Assembly (NCBI GenBank): GCA_026417375.1
Contig: JAOADJ010000007.1
Coordinates: 1 to 50,331 of the forward strand
Source: Melioribacteraceae bacterium
Lineage (GTDB): Bacteria; Bacteroidota; Ignavibacteria; Ignavibacteriales; Melioribacteraceae
Direction: 5' to 3'
Length of the DNA stretch: 50,331 bases
Part shown: one piece after another, positions 37,184 to 44,550 of the stretch
How positions within the stretch are numbered: the stretch's first letter is position 1
Layout of the letters: each line of letters starts with the position of its first letter
Position numbers and translations under genes: made by a program
Notes under the pieces: model-generated
Databases searched by the model: none
What the model was told of the DNA's origin: nothing
The model's input: the letters and a program-made list of their open reading frames with translations, nothing else

Positions 37184-40100
37184 ATGAATCTTTCTATATT
37201 TAATACTACCAATCTTTTTGAAGCAGCAACAGACTTATTTCAACAGCTCGGTATAAAACTTAACTCCAACACCGCTTTACCAATTCCAACAAAAGATATT
37301 TTAAAAGAACATTATAGAAACAACGACACTTTTAATGCCATAGACAAAACCTACTTTATTGGAATTATTGAAGATAGTGTTTTTCAAAATACTTTGTTTG
37401 AAGAAAAATACAACGCTCAAAATGCTCTCCAACACGCTGAAAAAAACTACAATGGTTTAATGCTTTTTGCTTTAGAATTAACAAAGCAGCCAACAAGAAC
37501 TGAAATTTCTGAAATTACAAGAGTTTTTAACCGCATTAGCCAAAAAATGCCTGTTGCATTGGTACTTAAATATTTTGTTGAAAATGAAGCTGTAATTTCC
37601 ATTTCAATTAGTGAACGCTTTAAATTCCTGCAAAACTGGAGACAAGGAGAGAAAGCTGGAAAAGTTATTATTCTTCGTGATATTCGTACTCAAAATCCTC
37701 ATACAGGTCACTTGCTTATTTTGAAAGACCTTCAAAATCACAATGCTTTAGATTTCAATCAGCTTCATCAACATTGGTTACAAATATTAGATGTAAGTAT
37801 TCTAAATAAAAAATTCTTCAAGGAAATTTCTAACTGGTATTTTTCTGCACTTAACAAAGTTTCTTTTCCTGATGATTTAGAGAAAAATAAAGAGATACGC
37901 AATGCAACTAACCTCATTCGTCTTATTACAAGAATTATTTTTATTTGGTTTATTAAAGAAAAAAAATTGGTTCCAGCTTCATTGTTCAACAAAGATTTTC
38001 TAAGAGAAATTTTAAAAGATTTCAACAAAAACGAAAAATCGCACAACTATTACAACGCTATTTTGCAAAACCTCTTTTTTGCAACACTCAACCAAAAAAT
38101 TAAAAATCGGAAGTTCACCAAAGATGGGGATATCAAAACCAACAAAGAAGAATATGGTGTAAAAAACCTGTTCCGTTATGCTGACTTGTTTACTATTTCT
38201 GAAAAAGAAGTATTAGACTTATTCAAAGACATTCCTTTCTTAAATGGTGGTTTATTTGACTGTTTAGACAAGCCTGATGAAGACGGGAAAATAGAATATG
38301 TTGATGGATTTAGTCGTAATCCAAAGAAACGTGCTATTGTGCCCGATTACATTTTCTTTAGCGAAGAAAAAGAAGTTGACCTAAACGAAGTTTACGGAAC
38401 AAAAAACAAACAATATATTTCTAGAGGTTTGATAAACATTTTACAGAGTTACAAATTTACAGTTGCTGAAAACACTCCGATAGAAGAAGAAATTGCCCTT
38501 GACCCGGAATTATTGGGTAAAGTTTTTGAAAACCTATTGGCAAGTTATAATCCGGAAACAAAAACAACTGCAAGAAAGCAGACCGGTAGCTTTTACACTC
38601 CCCGCGAAATTGTAAATTATATGGTGGATAATTCAATAATCGCATATTTAAAACAACAAATTATATCTAAACCAAATGGAAAAATTGAATTAGGAAGTCA
38701 GCAAGTAGATATGTTTGGTAACGATGCTCGTGTAGGACAACTAAAACTTGAAACCCCAGTTGAACCCAATCGCTGGAAAGACAAAGAGAAAATACTTGAG
38801 AAAAATTTAAGAAAATTATTAAGCTATGAAACTGATCAGCCCTTTGATAATACAGAAGATGTTAAAAATATTATTTTTTATATCTACAACTGCAAAATAT
38901 TAGACCCTGCCTGCGGTTCAGGTGCTTTTCCAATGGGTATTTTACAAAAAATGGTACACATTCTTAAAAAACTTGATCCTGAAAATATATTCTGGCGCGA
39001 ACTGCAACGCAAAAAAGCTATTGATGAAACCCAATCTGCCTTTAATATTGGAAATAAAGAAGAAAGAGCAAAACGATTAGCTGAGATAAACGATGTATTT
39101 GAAAATAATTCTAGCGATTATGGTCGTAAACTCTATTTGATTGAAAACTGTATTTATGGAATAGATATACAACCAATTGCTGTGCAAATTGCCAAGCTAC
39201 GTTTTTTTATTTCGTTGGTGATTGACCAAAAAGTAGATAAAAGCAAAGAAAATTTTGGAGTTCGCAGTTTGCCTAATCTTGAAACCAAATTTGTGGCTGC
39301 CAATGCACTGATTGGATTAGATAAACCAGAGCAAACCACTTTACGCAACCCCGAAATAGAATCGAAAGAAAACGAATTGAAAGAACTTCGCCACAAATAT
39401 TTTACCGCCAGCACACGTAAAGAAAAAATATCTTTGCAAAAGCAAGATAAAAAACTACGACTCGAAATTGCCAAGATGCTACAGAAAGATGGCTGGGATA
39501 ATAAGGTAGCAGAACAAATTGCCTCCTTTGATCCCTACGACCAAAACCACTTTGCCGATTGGTTTGACCCAGAGTGGATGTTTGGAATAATAGTATCCGA
39601 ATCTTCTGGATTTGATATTGTAATTGGTAATCCGCCGTATATTCAATTGCAAAAAGATAGTGGCAGATTATCTAAGTTATATCAAAACCAAAAATATAAA
39701 ACATTTGCTTCTACTGGTGATATCTATACTTTGTTTTATGAAAAAGGAATGAATTTATTAAAACTCAATGGGCATTTGTGCTACATTACTTCTAATAAAT
39801 GGATGCGGGCTGGTTATGGTGAAAAGCTTAGACAATATTTCTCAGAGCTTAAACCCATTTTATTGATTGATTTAGGTCCTGGTGTTTTTGAAAATGCTAC
39901 CGTAGATACTAATATTCTTTTGGTACAAAAAAACTTTAATAAAACACACAAGCTAATAGCACTTACTTTACAAAAACAAAATGGTGAAGTAGATATCTCT
40001 GCTCAAGTAGAAAAAAATAGTGTTGTTTTGAATAAATTAAACAAAGATGCCTGGTTTATTGGTAGCAGTGCTGAACAACAGCTCAAAGAAAAGATTGAAC

Positions 40101-40996
40101 GTATTGGCAAGCCACTCAAAGAATGGGATGTGAATATCTATCGTGGAGTATTAACAGGTTTAAACGAAGCATTTATCATTACCACCGAAAAGCGTAACGA
40201 AATACTTACCAATTGTAAAGACGAAGAAGAACGTCGCCACACCGAAGCAATCATTAAACCTATCTTGCGTGGCAGAGATATCAAACGTTACTACTACGAT
40301 TGGGCGGGGCTGTGGGTGATTGGAACTTTTCCAGCACTGAAACTAAATATTGAAGATTATCCAGCATTAAAAAAATATTTTCTTGATAATTTTGACATTC
40401 GGCAATTGGAACAATCGGGTAAAAAATATCCTAAATTAGGCTTTGATGCACGTAAGAAAACAGGCAATAAATGGTTTGAAACCCAAGATCAAATTGTCTA
40501 CTACCCAGAGTTTGAGAAGGAAAAGGTGGTGTGGACACCAGTTAATTCTGAATATAGTTTTACTATTCTCCCTAAAGGTATTTACTTTAATAATTCTATT
40601 TTTATGATAACGGGTATTAATGTAAAATACTTTTGTGGGTTGTTTAATTCAAAAATAATTAGATATTATTTAACATTTCTATTTTCATCAGAAGAAAATT
40701 ACACATATGCATCTAAAGTAAATATGGAAAATATCCCTCTTTCCCCCATCACCTCCTCCAATCAGCCGATTGTGTCACAAATAGAATCGCTGGTAGACCA
40801 AATCCTCGCGGCCAAAAAGCCTGCTTCGGCAAGCTCAGCATCCACTCCGCAAACCGACATCAGCCACTGGGAGCGCGAGATAGACATATTAGTTTACAAA
40901 CTCTATAACCTCACCTACGAAGAAGTTAAAATAATAGACCCAGCAATAGAACAAACAATATCAAAAGAAGAGTATGAGAAGCTAAATATTAATTAG
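37184..40996 (+). CDS. Eco57I/PglX-like N6-adenine DNA methyltransferase
   Basis: A 1270-residue gamma-class adenine methyltransferase. SAM motif I DPACGSGAFPMG is near residue 573 and catalytic motif IV IGNPPYIQL near 813, a large separation typical of PglX and type IIG enzymes. The preceding GSFYTPREIVNYMVD is the helical N6-MTase region. A target-recognition-like region follows (IYRGVLTGLNEAFIIT, PILRGRDIKRYYYDW). I could not see a convincing PD-(D/E)xK nuclease in the first 300 residues, so cutting may depend on the PLD-helicase encoded upstream. The far C-terminus carries a small low-complexity linker PASASSAST, probably from a repeat insertion. GC content near the 3' part is higher than in neighbouring core genes, suggesting transfer. 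Confidence 0.87.
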   Translation: MNLSIFNTTNLFEAATDLFQQLGIKLNSNTALPIPTKDILKEHYRNNDTFNAIDKTYFIGIIEDSVFQNTLFEEKYNAQNALQHAEKNYNGLMLFALELTKQPTRTEISEITRVFNRISQKMPVALVLKYFVENEAVISISISERFKFLQNWRQGEKAGKVIILRDIRTQNPHTGHLLILKDLQNHNALDFNQLHQHWLQILDVSILNKKFFKEISNWYFSALNKVSFPDDLEKNKEIRNATNLIRLITRIIFIWFIKEKKLVPASLFNKDFLREILKDFNKNEKSHNYYNAILQNLFFATLNQKIKNRKFTKDGDIKTNKEEYGVKNLFRYADLFTISEKEVLDLFKDIPFLNGGLFDCLDKPDEDGKIEYVDGFSRNPKKRAIVPDYIFFSEEKEVDLNEVYGTKNKQYISRGLINILQSYKFTVAENTPIEEEIALDPELLGKVFENLLASYNPETKTTARKQTGSFYTPREIVNYMVDNSIIAYLKQQIISKPNGKIELGSQQVDMFGNDARVGQLKLETPVEPNRWKDKEKILEKNLRKLLSYETDQPFDNTEDVKNIIFYIYNCKILDPACGSGAFPMGILQKMVHILKKLDPENIFWRELQRKKAIDETQSAFNIGNKEERAKRLAEINDVFENNSSDYGRKLYLIENCIYGIDIQPIAVQIAKLRFFISLVIDQKVDKSKENFGVRSLPNLETKFVAANALIGLDKPEQTTLRNPEIESKENELKELRHKYFTASTRKEKISLQKQDKKLRLEIAKMLQKDGWDNKVAEQIASFDPYDQNHFADWFDPEWMFGIIVSESSGFDIVIGNPPYIQLQKDSGRLSKLYQNQKYKTFASTGDIYTLFYEKGMNLLKLNGHLCYITSNKWMRAGYGEKLRQYFSELKPILLIDLGPGVFENATVDTNILLVQKNFNKTHKLIALTLQKQNGEVDISAQVEKNSVVLNKLNKDAWFIGSSAEQQLKEKIERIGKPLKEWDVNIYRGVLTGLNEAFIITTEKRNEILTNCKDEEERRHTEAIIKPILRGRDIKRYYYDWAGLWVIGTFPALKLNIEDYPALKKYFLDNFDIRQLEQSGKKYPKLGFDARKKTGNKWFETQDQIVYYPEFEKEKVVWTPVNSEYSFTILPKGIYFNNSIFMITGINVKYFCGLFNSKIIRYYLTFLFSSEENYTYASKVNMENIPLSPITSSNQPIVSQIESLVDQILAAKKPASASSASTPQTDISHWEREIDILVYKLYNLTYEEVKIIDPAIEQTISKEEYEKLNIN
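40821..40840 (+). repeat. In-frame REP-like insertion inside the methyltransferase gene
   Basis: CTGCTTCGGCAAGCTCAGCA is GC-rich against its surroundings and resembles the widespread CTTCGxCAAGCTCAG repeat. It encodes the low-complexity linker PASASSA just before the conserved REIDILVYKLYNL end of the enzyme. Similarity to that repeat class is from memory. Confidence 0.45.
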
Positions 40997-41003
40997 TAAT
41001 AAA

Positions 41004-41152
41004 ATGTGGCTAAAGCCATTATATTTTTCCCATAATTCAATCACTTGGCTGAAGCCAAGTGCTATAAAAAATAAATTTTTAATATAATTGCACTTGACTT
41101 TAGTCAAGTGAGAAAGAAAAGAGCAAGAATAAAATTCTGGCTTCAGCCACAT
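41004..41152 (+). repeat. Hairpin unit 1
   Basis: Hairpins: A 41007-41018 (TGGCT-AA-AGCCA), B 41042-41061 (CACTTGGCT-GA-AGCCAAGTG), C 41091-41110 (CACTTGACT-TT-AGTCAAGTG), D 41138-41149 (TGGCT-TC-AGCCA). It may also act as the transcription end of the methyltransferase operon. Confidence 0.85.
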
Positions 41153-41163
41153 TAAATCAATAT

Positions 41164-41315
41164 ATGAGGCTAAAGCCTTTTTGCTTTTTATTTTCTCAAT
41201 CATTCACTTGGCTAAAGCCAAGTGCTATAAGAAATAAATTTTTAATATAATTGCACTTGACTTTAGTCAAGTGAGAAAGAAAAGAGCAAGAATAAAATTC
41301 TGGCTTCAGCCACAT
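41164..41315 (+). repeat. Hairpin unit 2
   Basis: A 41167-41178 (AGGCT-AA-AGCCT), B 41205-41224, C 41254-41273, D 41301-41312. B, C and D repeat those of unit 1 exactly 163 bases later, with only a loop change (GA to AA) in B and isolated changes between hairpins. The 11-base gap before it (taaatcaatat) recurs before unit 3. Confidence 0.85.
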
Positions 41316-41326
41316 TAAATCAATAT

Positions 41327-41475
41327 ATGAGGCTAAAGCCATTTTGCTTTTTATTTTCTCAATCATTCACTTGGCTAAAGCCAAGTGCTATAAGAAATTA
41401 ATTTTTAATTTAATTACAGTTCACTTCAGTGAACTGAATTAAAAAATCAAAAAATATTCTTGGCTTTAGCCACAT
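41327..41475 (+). repeat. Hairpin unit 3, directly upstream of the transposase gene
   Basis: A 41331-41340 (GGCT-AA-AGCC), B 41368-41387, C 41417-41436 (CAGTTCACT-TC-AGTGAACTG, a different stem from units 1-2), D 41461-41472. D lies 19 bases before the transposase ATG, close to its ribosome site AAGGAG at 41479-41484, so it could affect translation or binding of the transposase to its own leader. Confidence 0.85.
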
Positions 41476-41491
41476 CACAAGGAGTTAAAAA

Positions 41492-41938
41492 ATGAGTTGG
41501 GTCAGAGTTTGGATTCATCTTGTATTCTCCACTAAAAACAGAGAGCCAGTACTTCACACCAAAGAATTAAGAGAAAAAGTATTTAATCACATAAAAGAAA
41601 ATGCAAAAGAAAAAGGAATCTGGCTCGATTCAATTAATGGCTACAAAGAACACATACATTGTTTAATCTCTCTAAGCAAAGAACAATCAATCAGCAAAGT
41701 AGCTCAACTAATCAAAGGGGAATCTTCCTTTTGGATAAACAAAAATAAATTGACTAAAACTAAATTTATTTGGCAAGATGATTATTGGGCTGTAAGTGTA
41801 AGTGAAAGCCATATTGAAAGTGTTAGGAAATATATTGAAGAACAAGAAGAACATCACAGATTAAAAACATTTACAGAAGAAGTTGATGAGTTTATGAAAA
41901 AATATGGTTGGAGTTTTGTTAAGAATGATTCTGGTTAA
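41492..41938 (+). CDS. RAYT-like Y1 transposase (IS200/IS605 TnpA superfamily)
   Basis: The 148-residue protein is a single-strand DNA transposase of the Y1/HUH type. The HUH motif is HIH (54-56) in YKEHIHCLIS, and the nucleophile is Tyr114 in VRKYIEEQEEHH; the family segment WQDDYWAVSVSES (about 95-107) is present. It makes a 5'-phosphotyrosine link to DNA at hairpin-marked sites. Full length with no frameshift, ribosome site AAGGAG 7 bases before ATG. It is flanked on both sides by hairpin units and has no tnpB or accessory gene, as expected for a domesticated RAYT rather than an IS200/605 element. Confidence 0.9.
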   Translation: MSWVRVWIHLVFSTKNREPVLHTKELREKVFNHIKENAKEKGIWLDSINGYKEHIHCLISLSKEQSISKVAQLIKGESSFWINKNKLTKTKFIWQDDYWAVSVSESHIESVRKYIEEQEEHHRLKTFTEEVDEFMKKYGWSFVKNDSG

Positions 41939-41940
41939 GA

Positions 41941-42095
41941 ATGAGGCTAAAGCCTTAAATTTTTCCAAGATTATTTTAATCACTTGGCTTAAGCCAAGTG
42001 CTATAAAAGTAAATAAATTTTTTTAATATTATAGCAGTTCACTTTAGTGAACTGAGAAAAGAAATTTATAGATATAAATCCGGCTTTAGCCACAT
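41941..42095 (+). repeat. Hairpin unit 4, directly downstream of the transposase gene
   Basis: A 41944-41955, B 41981-42000 (CACTTGGCTTAAGCCAAGTG, a perfect palindrome), C 42035-42054 (CAGTTCACT-TT-AGTGAACTG), D 42082-42091 (GGCT-TT-AGCC). It starts 2 bases after the transposase stop, so it also ends that transcript with a stack of hairpins. Confidence 0.85.
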
Positions 42096-42103
42096 TGGAA
42101 GAA

Positions 42104-42292
42104 ATGAGGCTAAAGCCTTATATATTTTCATAATTCTATAATCAGTCAGCTAAAGCAGACTGCAATTTTCTTAATAAATTCATTATCACTTGACTTCAGT
42201 GAGAAAAGAAGAAAAATATTTTTATAATTTAATAACACTTGACTTTAGTCAAGTGAAAAAGAATTAAAAAATCTATTTGGCTTTAGCCACAT
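42104..42292 (+). repeat. Hairpin unit 5, with an extra decayed hairpin
   Basis: A 42107-42118, an altered B at 42143-42162 (CAGTCAGCT-AA-AGCAGACTG, one A-A mismatch), a decayed C at 42187-42201, an intact C at 42236-42255 (CACTTGACT-TT-AGTCAAGTG), D 42278-42289. The 8-base gap before it (tggaagaa) is close to the sequence around the transposase stop. Confidence 0.8.
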
Positions 42293-42300
42293 TGTAAGAA

Positions 42301-42355
42301 ATGAGGCTAAAGCCTTTAGCTCTTTTTCAATAATTTAATCACTTGGCTGAATCCA
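42301..42355 (+). repeat. Hairpin unit 6, truncated
   Basis: A 42304-42315 is intact; B begins at 42340 (CACTTGGCTGAATCCA) and then diverges, so this unit is cut off or degraded. It marks the right edge of the array. The 105 bases up to the next start codon hold only the sthA promoter. Confidence 0.7.
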
Positions 42356-42406
42356 TATGAAAATTAGAAAAAATTTTTTTCAATATAATTTCAATTCAAT
42401 ATTAAA

Positions 42407-42439
42407 TTTCTATTAATTTGTTTTCATTCCATATATTTG
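42407..42439 (+). promoter_or_regulatory. Bacteroidota-type promoter for sthA
   Basis: TTTC at 42407-42410 (one mismatch to TTTG) is followed after 21 bases by an exact TATATTTG at 42432-42439, with the ATG 21 bases further on. Confidence 0.45.
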
Positions 42440-42460
42440 TAAAAAAAGAAAAATATTTAT

Positions 42461-43858
42461 ATGAATAAATTTGATGTATTTATAATTGGTAGCGGGCCTG
42501 GTGGCGAAGGTGCTGCTATGACTTGTGCTAAACAAGGTCTTAAAGTTGCCGTTTGTGATGAATTCTCTTTAGTTGGTGGAAGCAACACTCACAAAGGAAC
42601 AATTCCATCAAAAGCTTTACGTCATGCAAGTCAAATTTTAATGGATAACAAAAAATTACAAAATGCTCGTTATCAGGATTTACTTCTTAAAACAAGAGAA
42701 GTGATAAATTCACAGGTTGAATTACGAACAAGTTTCTATTTAAGAAATGATGTTGAATTAATTATTGGCAGAGCTTCTTTCATTGATGAAAACACAGTTG
42801 AAGTAGTTGAGCCATCAGGATTAAAGAAAAAATATCATGCTGAATATTTTATAATAGCAACTGGCTCACGTCCTTATCATCCACCAGATGTTGATTTTTC
42901 TCATCCCAGAATTGTTGATAGTGACAAACTTCTAAAAATTCCGGATAACCCAAAAACAATTTCAATTTATGGTGCTGGAGTAATTGGTTGTGAATATGCA
43001 TCTATTTTTCGTGGGTTAAGTATAAAAGTTAATCTTATTAATACACGTCATCAATTACTTTCATTTTTAGATGACGAAATTATTGATGCCCTTGCTTATC
43101 ATCTGAGAGAAAATGGAGTATTAATTCGTCATAATGAAGAGTATGAAAAAGTAGAAGCTGATGATAACGGTGTAACTATTTATTTAAAGTCCAATAAACA
43201 AATTAGAAGTGATTATTTACTTTGGGCTCAGGGACGAACCGGAAACTCTGATAGAATGAATTTAGAAAAATTAGGAATTGAAACAGATACGCGCGGTTCA
43301 ATTCCTGTTAATGAATTTTATCAAACTAAAATTCCAAATATTTATGCAGTCGGAGATGTTATTGGTTTTCCAAGTTTAGCAAGTGCTGCTTATGATCAAG
43401 GAAGATTTGCTGCACGGCATCTTACTCTTGGTGAAACTTCTGTGCTAAGACTCGAAGATATTCCAACAGGAATTTACACAATTCCAGAAATAAGTTCGGT
43501 TGGAATGACTGAAAAAGAATTAACTGCAAAAAAAATTCCTTATGAAGTTGGACATGCATTTTTCCGACACCTTGCAAGAGCACAAATTACAGGTAGAACA
43601 GTTGGTATGTTAAAAATTTTATTTCATCAGGAAACATTTGAAATTTTGGGAATACATTGTTTTGGTTATGAAGCATCTGAAATTATTCACATTGGTCAGG
43701 CAATTATGTCTCAAAAAAATGGTGGAAATACAATTAAATATTTTACAACAACTACATTCAACTATCCAACTATGGCAGAAGCATATCGTGTTGCAGCATT
43801 AAATGGTTTGAACAGAATTGAACTTGGTAAAATTCATGAAAAGAAAAAAACAAAATAA
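42461..43858 (+). CDS. sthA: Soluble pyridine nucleotide transhydrogenase (SthA-like)
   Basis: FAD enzyme that moves hydride between NADPH and NADH. The 465-residue protein has the FAD loop [12 protein letters not shown] (residues 8-19), [10 protein letters not shown], a second Rossmann [13 protein letters not shown], and the C-terminal dimer domain with [17 protein letters not shown]. In disulfide reductases of this fold an active CxxxxC follows; here the segment is [16 protein letters not shown], with no cysteine, as expected for a transhydrogenase that lacks a redox disulfide. E. coli SthA keeps one of the two, so even that is gone here. It begins just outside the hairpin array and overlaps the next gene by 23 bases. 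Confidence 0.92.
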   Translation: MNKFDVFIIGSGPGGEGAAMTCAKQGLKVAVCDEFSLVGGSNTHKGTIPSKALRHASQILMDNKKLQNARYQDLLLKTREVINSQVELRTSFYLRNDVELIIGRASFIDENTVEVVEPSGLKKKYHAEYFIIATGSRPYHPPDVDFSHPRIVDSDKLLKIPDNPKTISIYGAGVIGCEYASIFRGLSIKVNLINTRHQLLSFLDDEIIDALAYHLRENGVLIRHNEEYEKVEADDNGVTIYLKSNKQIRSDYLLWAQGRTGNSDRMNLEKLGIETDTRGSIPVNEFYQTKIPNIYAVGDVIGFPSLASAAYDQGRFAARHLTLGETSVLRLEDIPTGIYTIPEISSVGMTEKELTAKKIPYEVGHAFFRHLARAQITGRTVGMLKILFHQETFEILGIHCFGYEASEIIHIGQAIMSQKNGGNTIKYFTTTTFNYPTMAEAYRVAALNGLNRIELGKIHEKKKTK

Positions 43859-44486
43859 TTTGTTTAAAGATTTTGATAAAAATGAAATAGACATATTTAA
43901 GAAATTCAAAACACCAATTGATATTCAACATTTTCTTAATGAAATAGATTATAATCCCGAATACATTACAAGATCTCCGAAAGAAATTTTAAAACATCGG
44001 AAAGCAAATTGTTTTGAAGGTGCTTTATTTGCAGCTGCAAGTTTAAGATATTTAGGTTATAAACCTTTGATAGTAGATATGATGGCAGAAAATGATGATG
44101 ACCATGTTATTGCTATTTTTAAACAAAATAATTTTTATGGTGCTGTTGCAAAATCTAATACAACATTACTACGCTTCAGAGAACCCGTTTATAAAACTTT
44201 AAGAGAATTAGTTCTTTCCTATTTCGAATTTTATTTCAACACTCTTGGTGAAAAATCATTAAGAAGTTACTCTAATCCTGTAAATCTTTCAAAGTTTGAT
44301 AAATACAATTGGATGACAACAGATAAAGATTTAGAATTTATCGGAGATTATCTTTTTGAAATTTATCATCACCGAATTCTTCCTAGGCAATCAATAAAAA
44401 AATTAAACATAGCAGATAAAGAAGTTGTTGATATTTGTTTCAGTAGTTCAATCCCAGAAGGGCTTTTCATTCCTGAAAAGAAATAA
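43836..44486 (+). CDS. Transglutaminase-like (papain-fold) protein of unknown function
   Basis: The frame could start at a TTG (43818) but the ATG at 43836 is preferred, giving 216 residues; the start lies within the 3' end of sthA. The pattern [20 protein letters not shown], with Cys59, and DDDHVIAIF, with His90, resembles the Cys-His pair of transglutaminase-like or papain-fold proteins, and YGAVAKSN follows. No signal peptide or membrane helix. Substrate unknown, and the third catalytic residue is not certain. Overlap with sthA means the two are co-translated. Confidence 0.65.
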   Translation: MKRKKQNNLFKDFDKNEIDIFKKFKTPIDIQHFLNEIDYNPEYITRSPKEILKHRKANCFEGALFAAASLRYLGYKPLIVDMMAENDDDHVIAIFKQNNFYGAVAKSNTTLLRFREPVYKTLRELVLSYFEFYFNTLGEKSLRSYSNPVNLSKFDKYNWMTTDKDLEFIGDYLFEIYHHRILPRQSIKKLNIADKEVVDICFSSSIPEGLFIPEKK

Positions 44487-44550
44487 ATCTTTCTATTTAA
44501 AAATCATTTCTTTATTATAATTACCAGAATTCAAAAATTATGGAGGAAGA

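Larger units (their letters stand above)
41004..42355 (+). mobile_element. RAYT-like transposase gene inside an array of hairpin units
   Basis: Six units (the last truncated) share the order A-B-C-D of short hairpins. Each unit starts ATG(A/T)GGCTAAAGCC and ends GGCTTTAGCCACAT or a close variant, which is the reverse complement of the start, so each unit has imperfect terminal inverted repeats of 14 bases. One Y1 transposase gene occupies the gap between units 3 and 4; other gaps are only 8-11 bases long. Units 1-3 lie in a 163-base tandem period. The pattern is that of a REP-associated tyrosine transposase and its REP/BIME-like arrays. The array starts 7 bases after the methyltransferase stop. 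Confidence 0.8.

Noticed and set aside
37184-38100. PD-(D/E)xK nuclease domain at the start of the methyltransferase (type IIG assignment)
   Set aside because: I could not identify a convincing D...ExK set in the first 300 residues; left open and not claimed.
32945-40996. DISARM or BREX system
   Set aside because: DISARM requires a DUF1998 protein and a separate PLD protein; BREX requires BrxC-type ATPase and PglZ. None is present, so only a resemblance in parts is claimed.
40982-41203. 73-residue open frame across hairpin units 1 and 2
   Set aside because: It reads through the palindromic repeats, so the apparent protein is a by-product of the repeat sequence.
41004-42355. CRISPR array
   Set aside because: The repeated parts are short palindromes of several kinds with uneven spacing, units have inverted ends, and there are no cas genes nearby. 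The pattern fits REP-type hairpins.
32626-42460. Integrative element with a tRNA attachment site
   Set aside because: No tRNA gene, no integrase and no matching direct repeats at the edges were seen.
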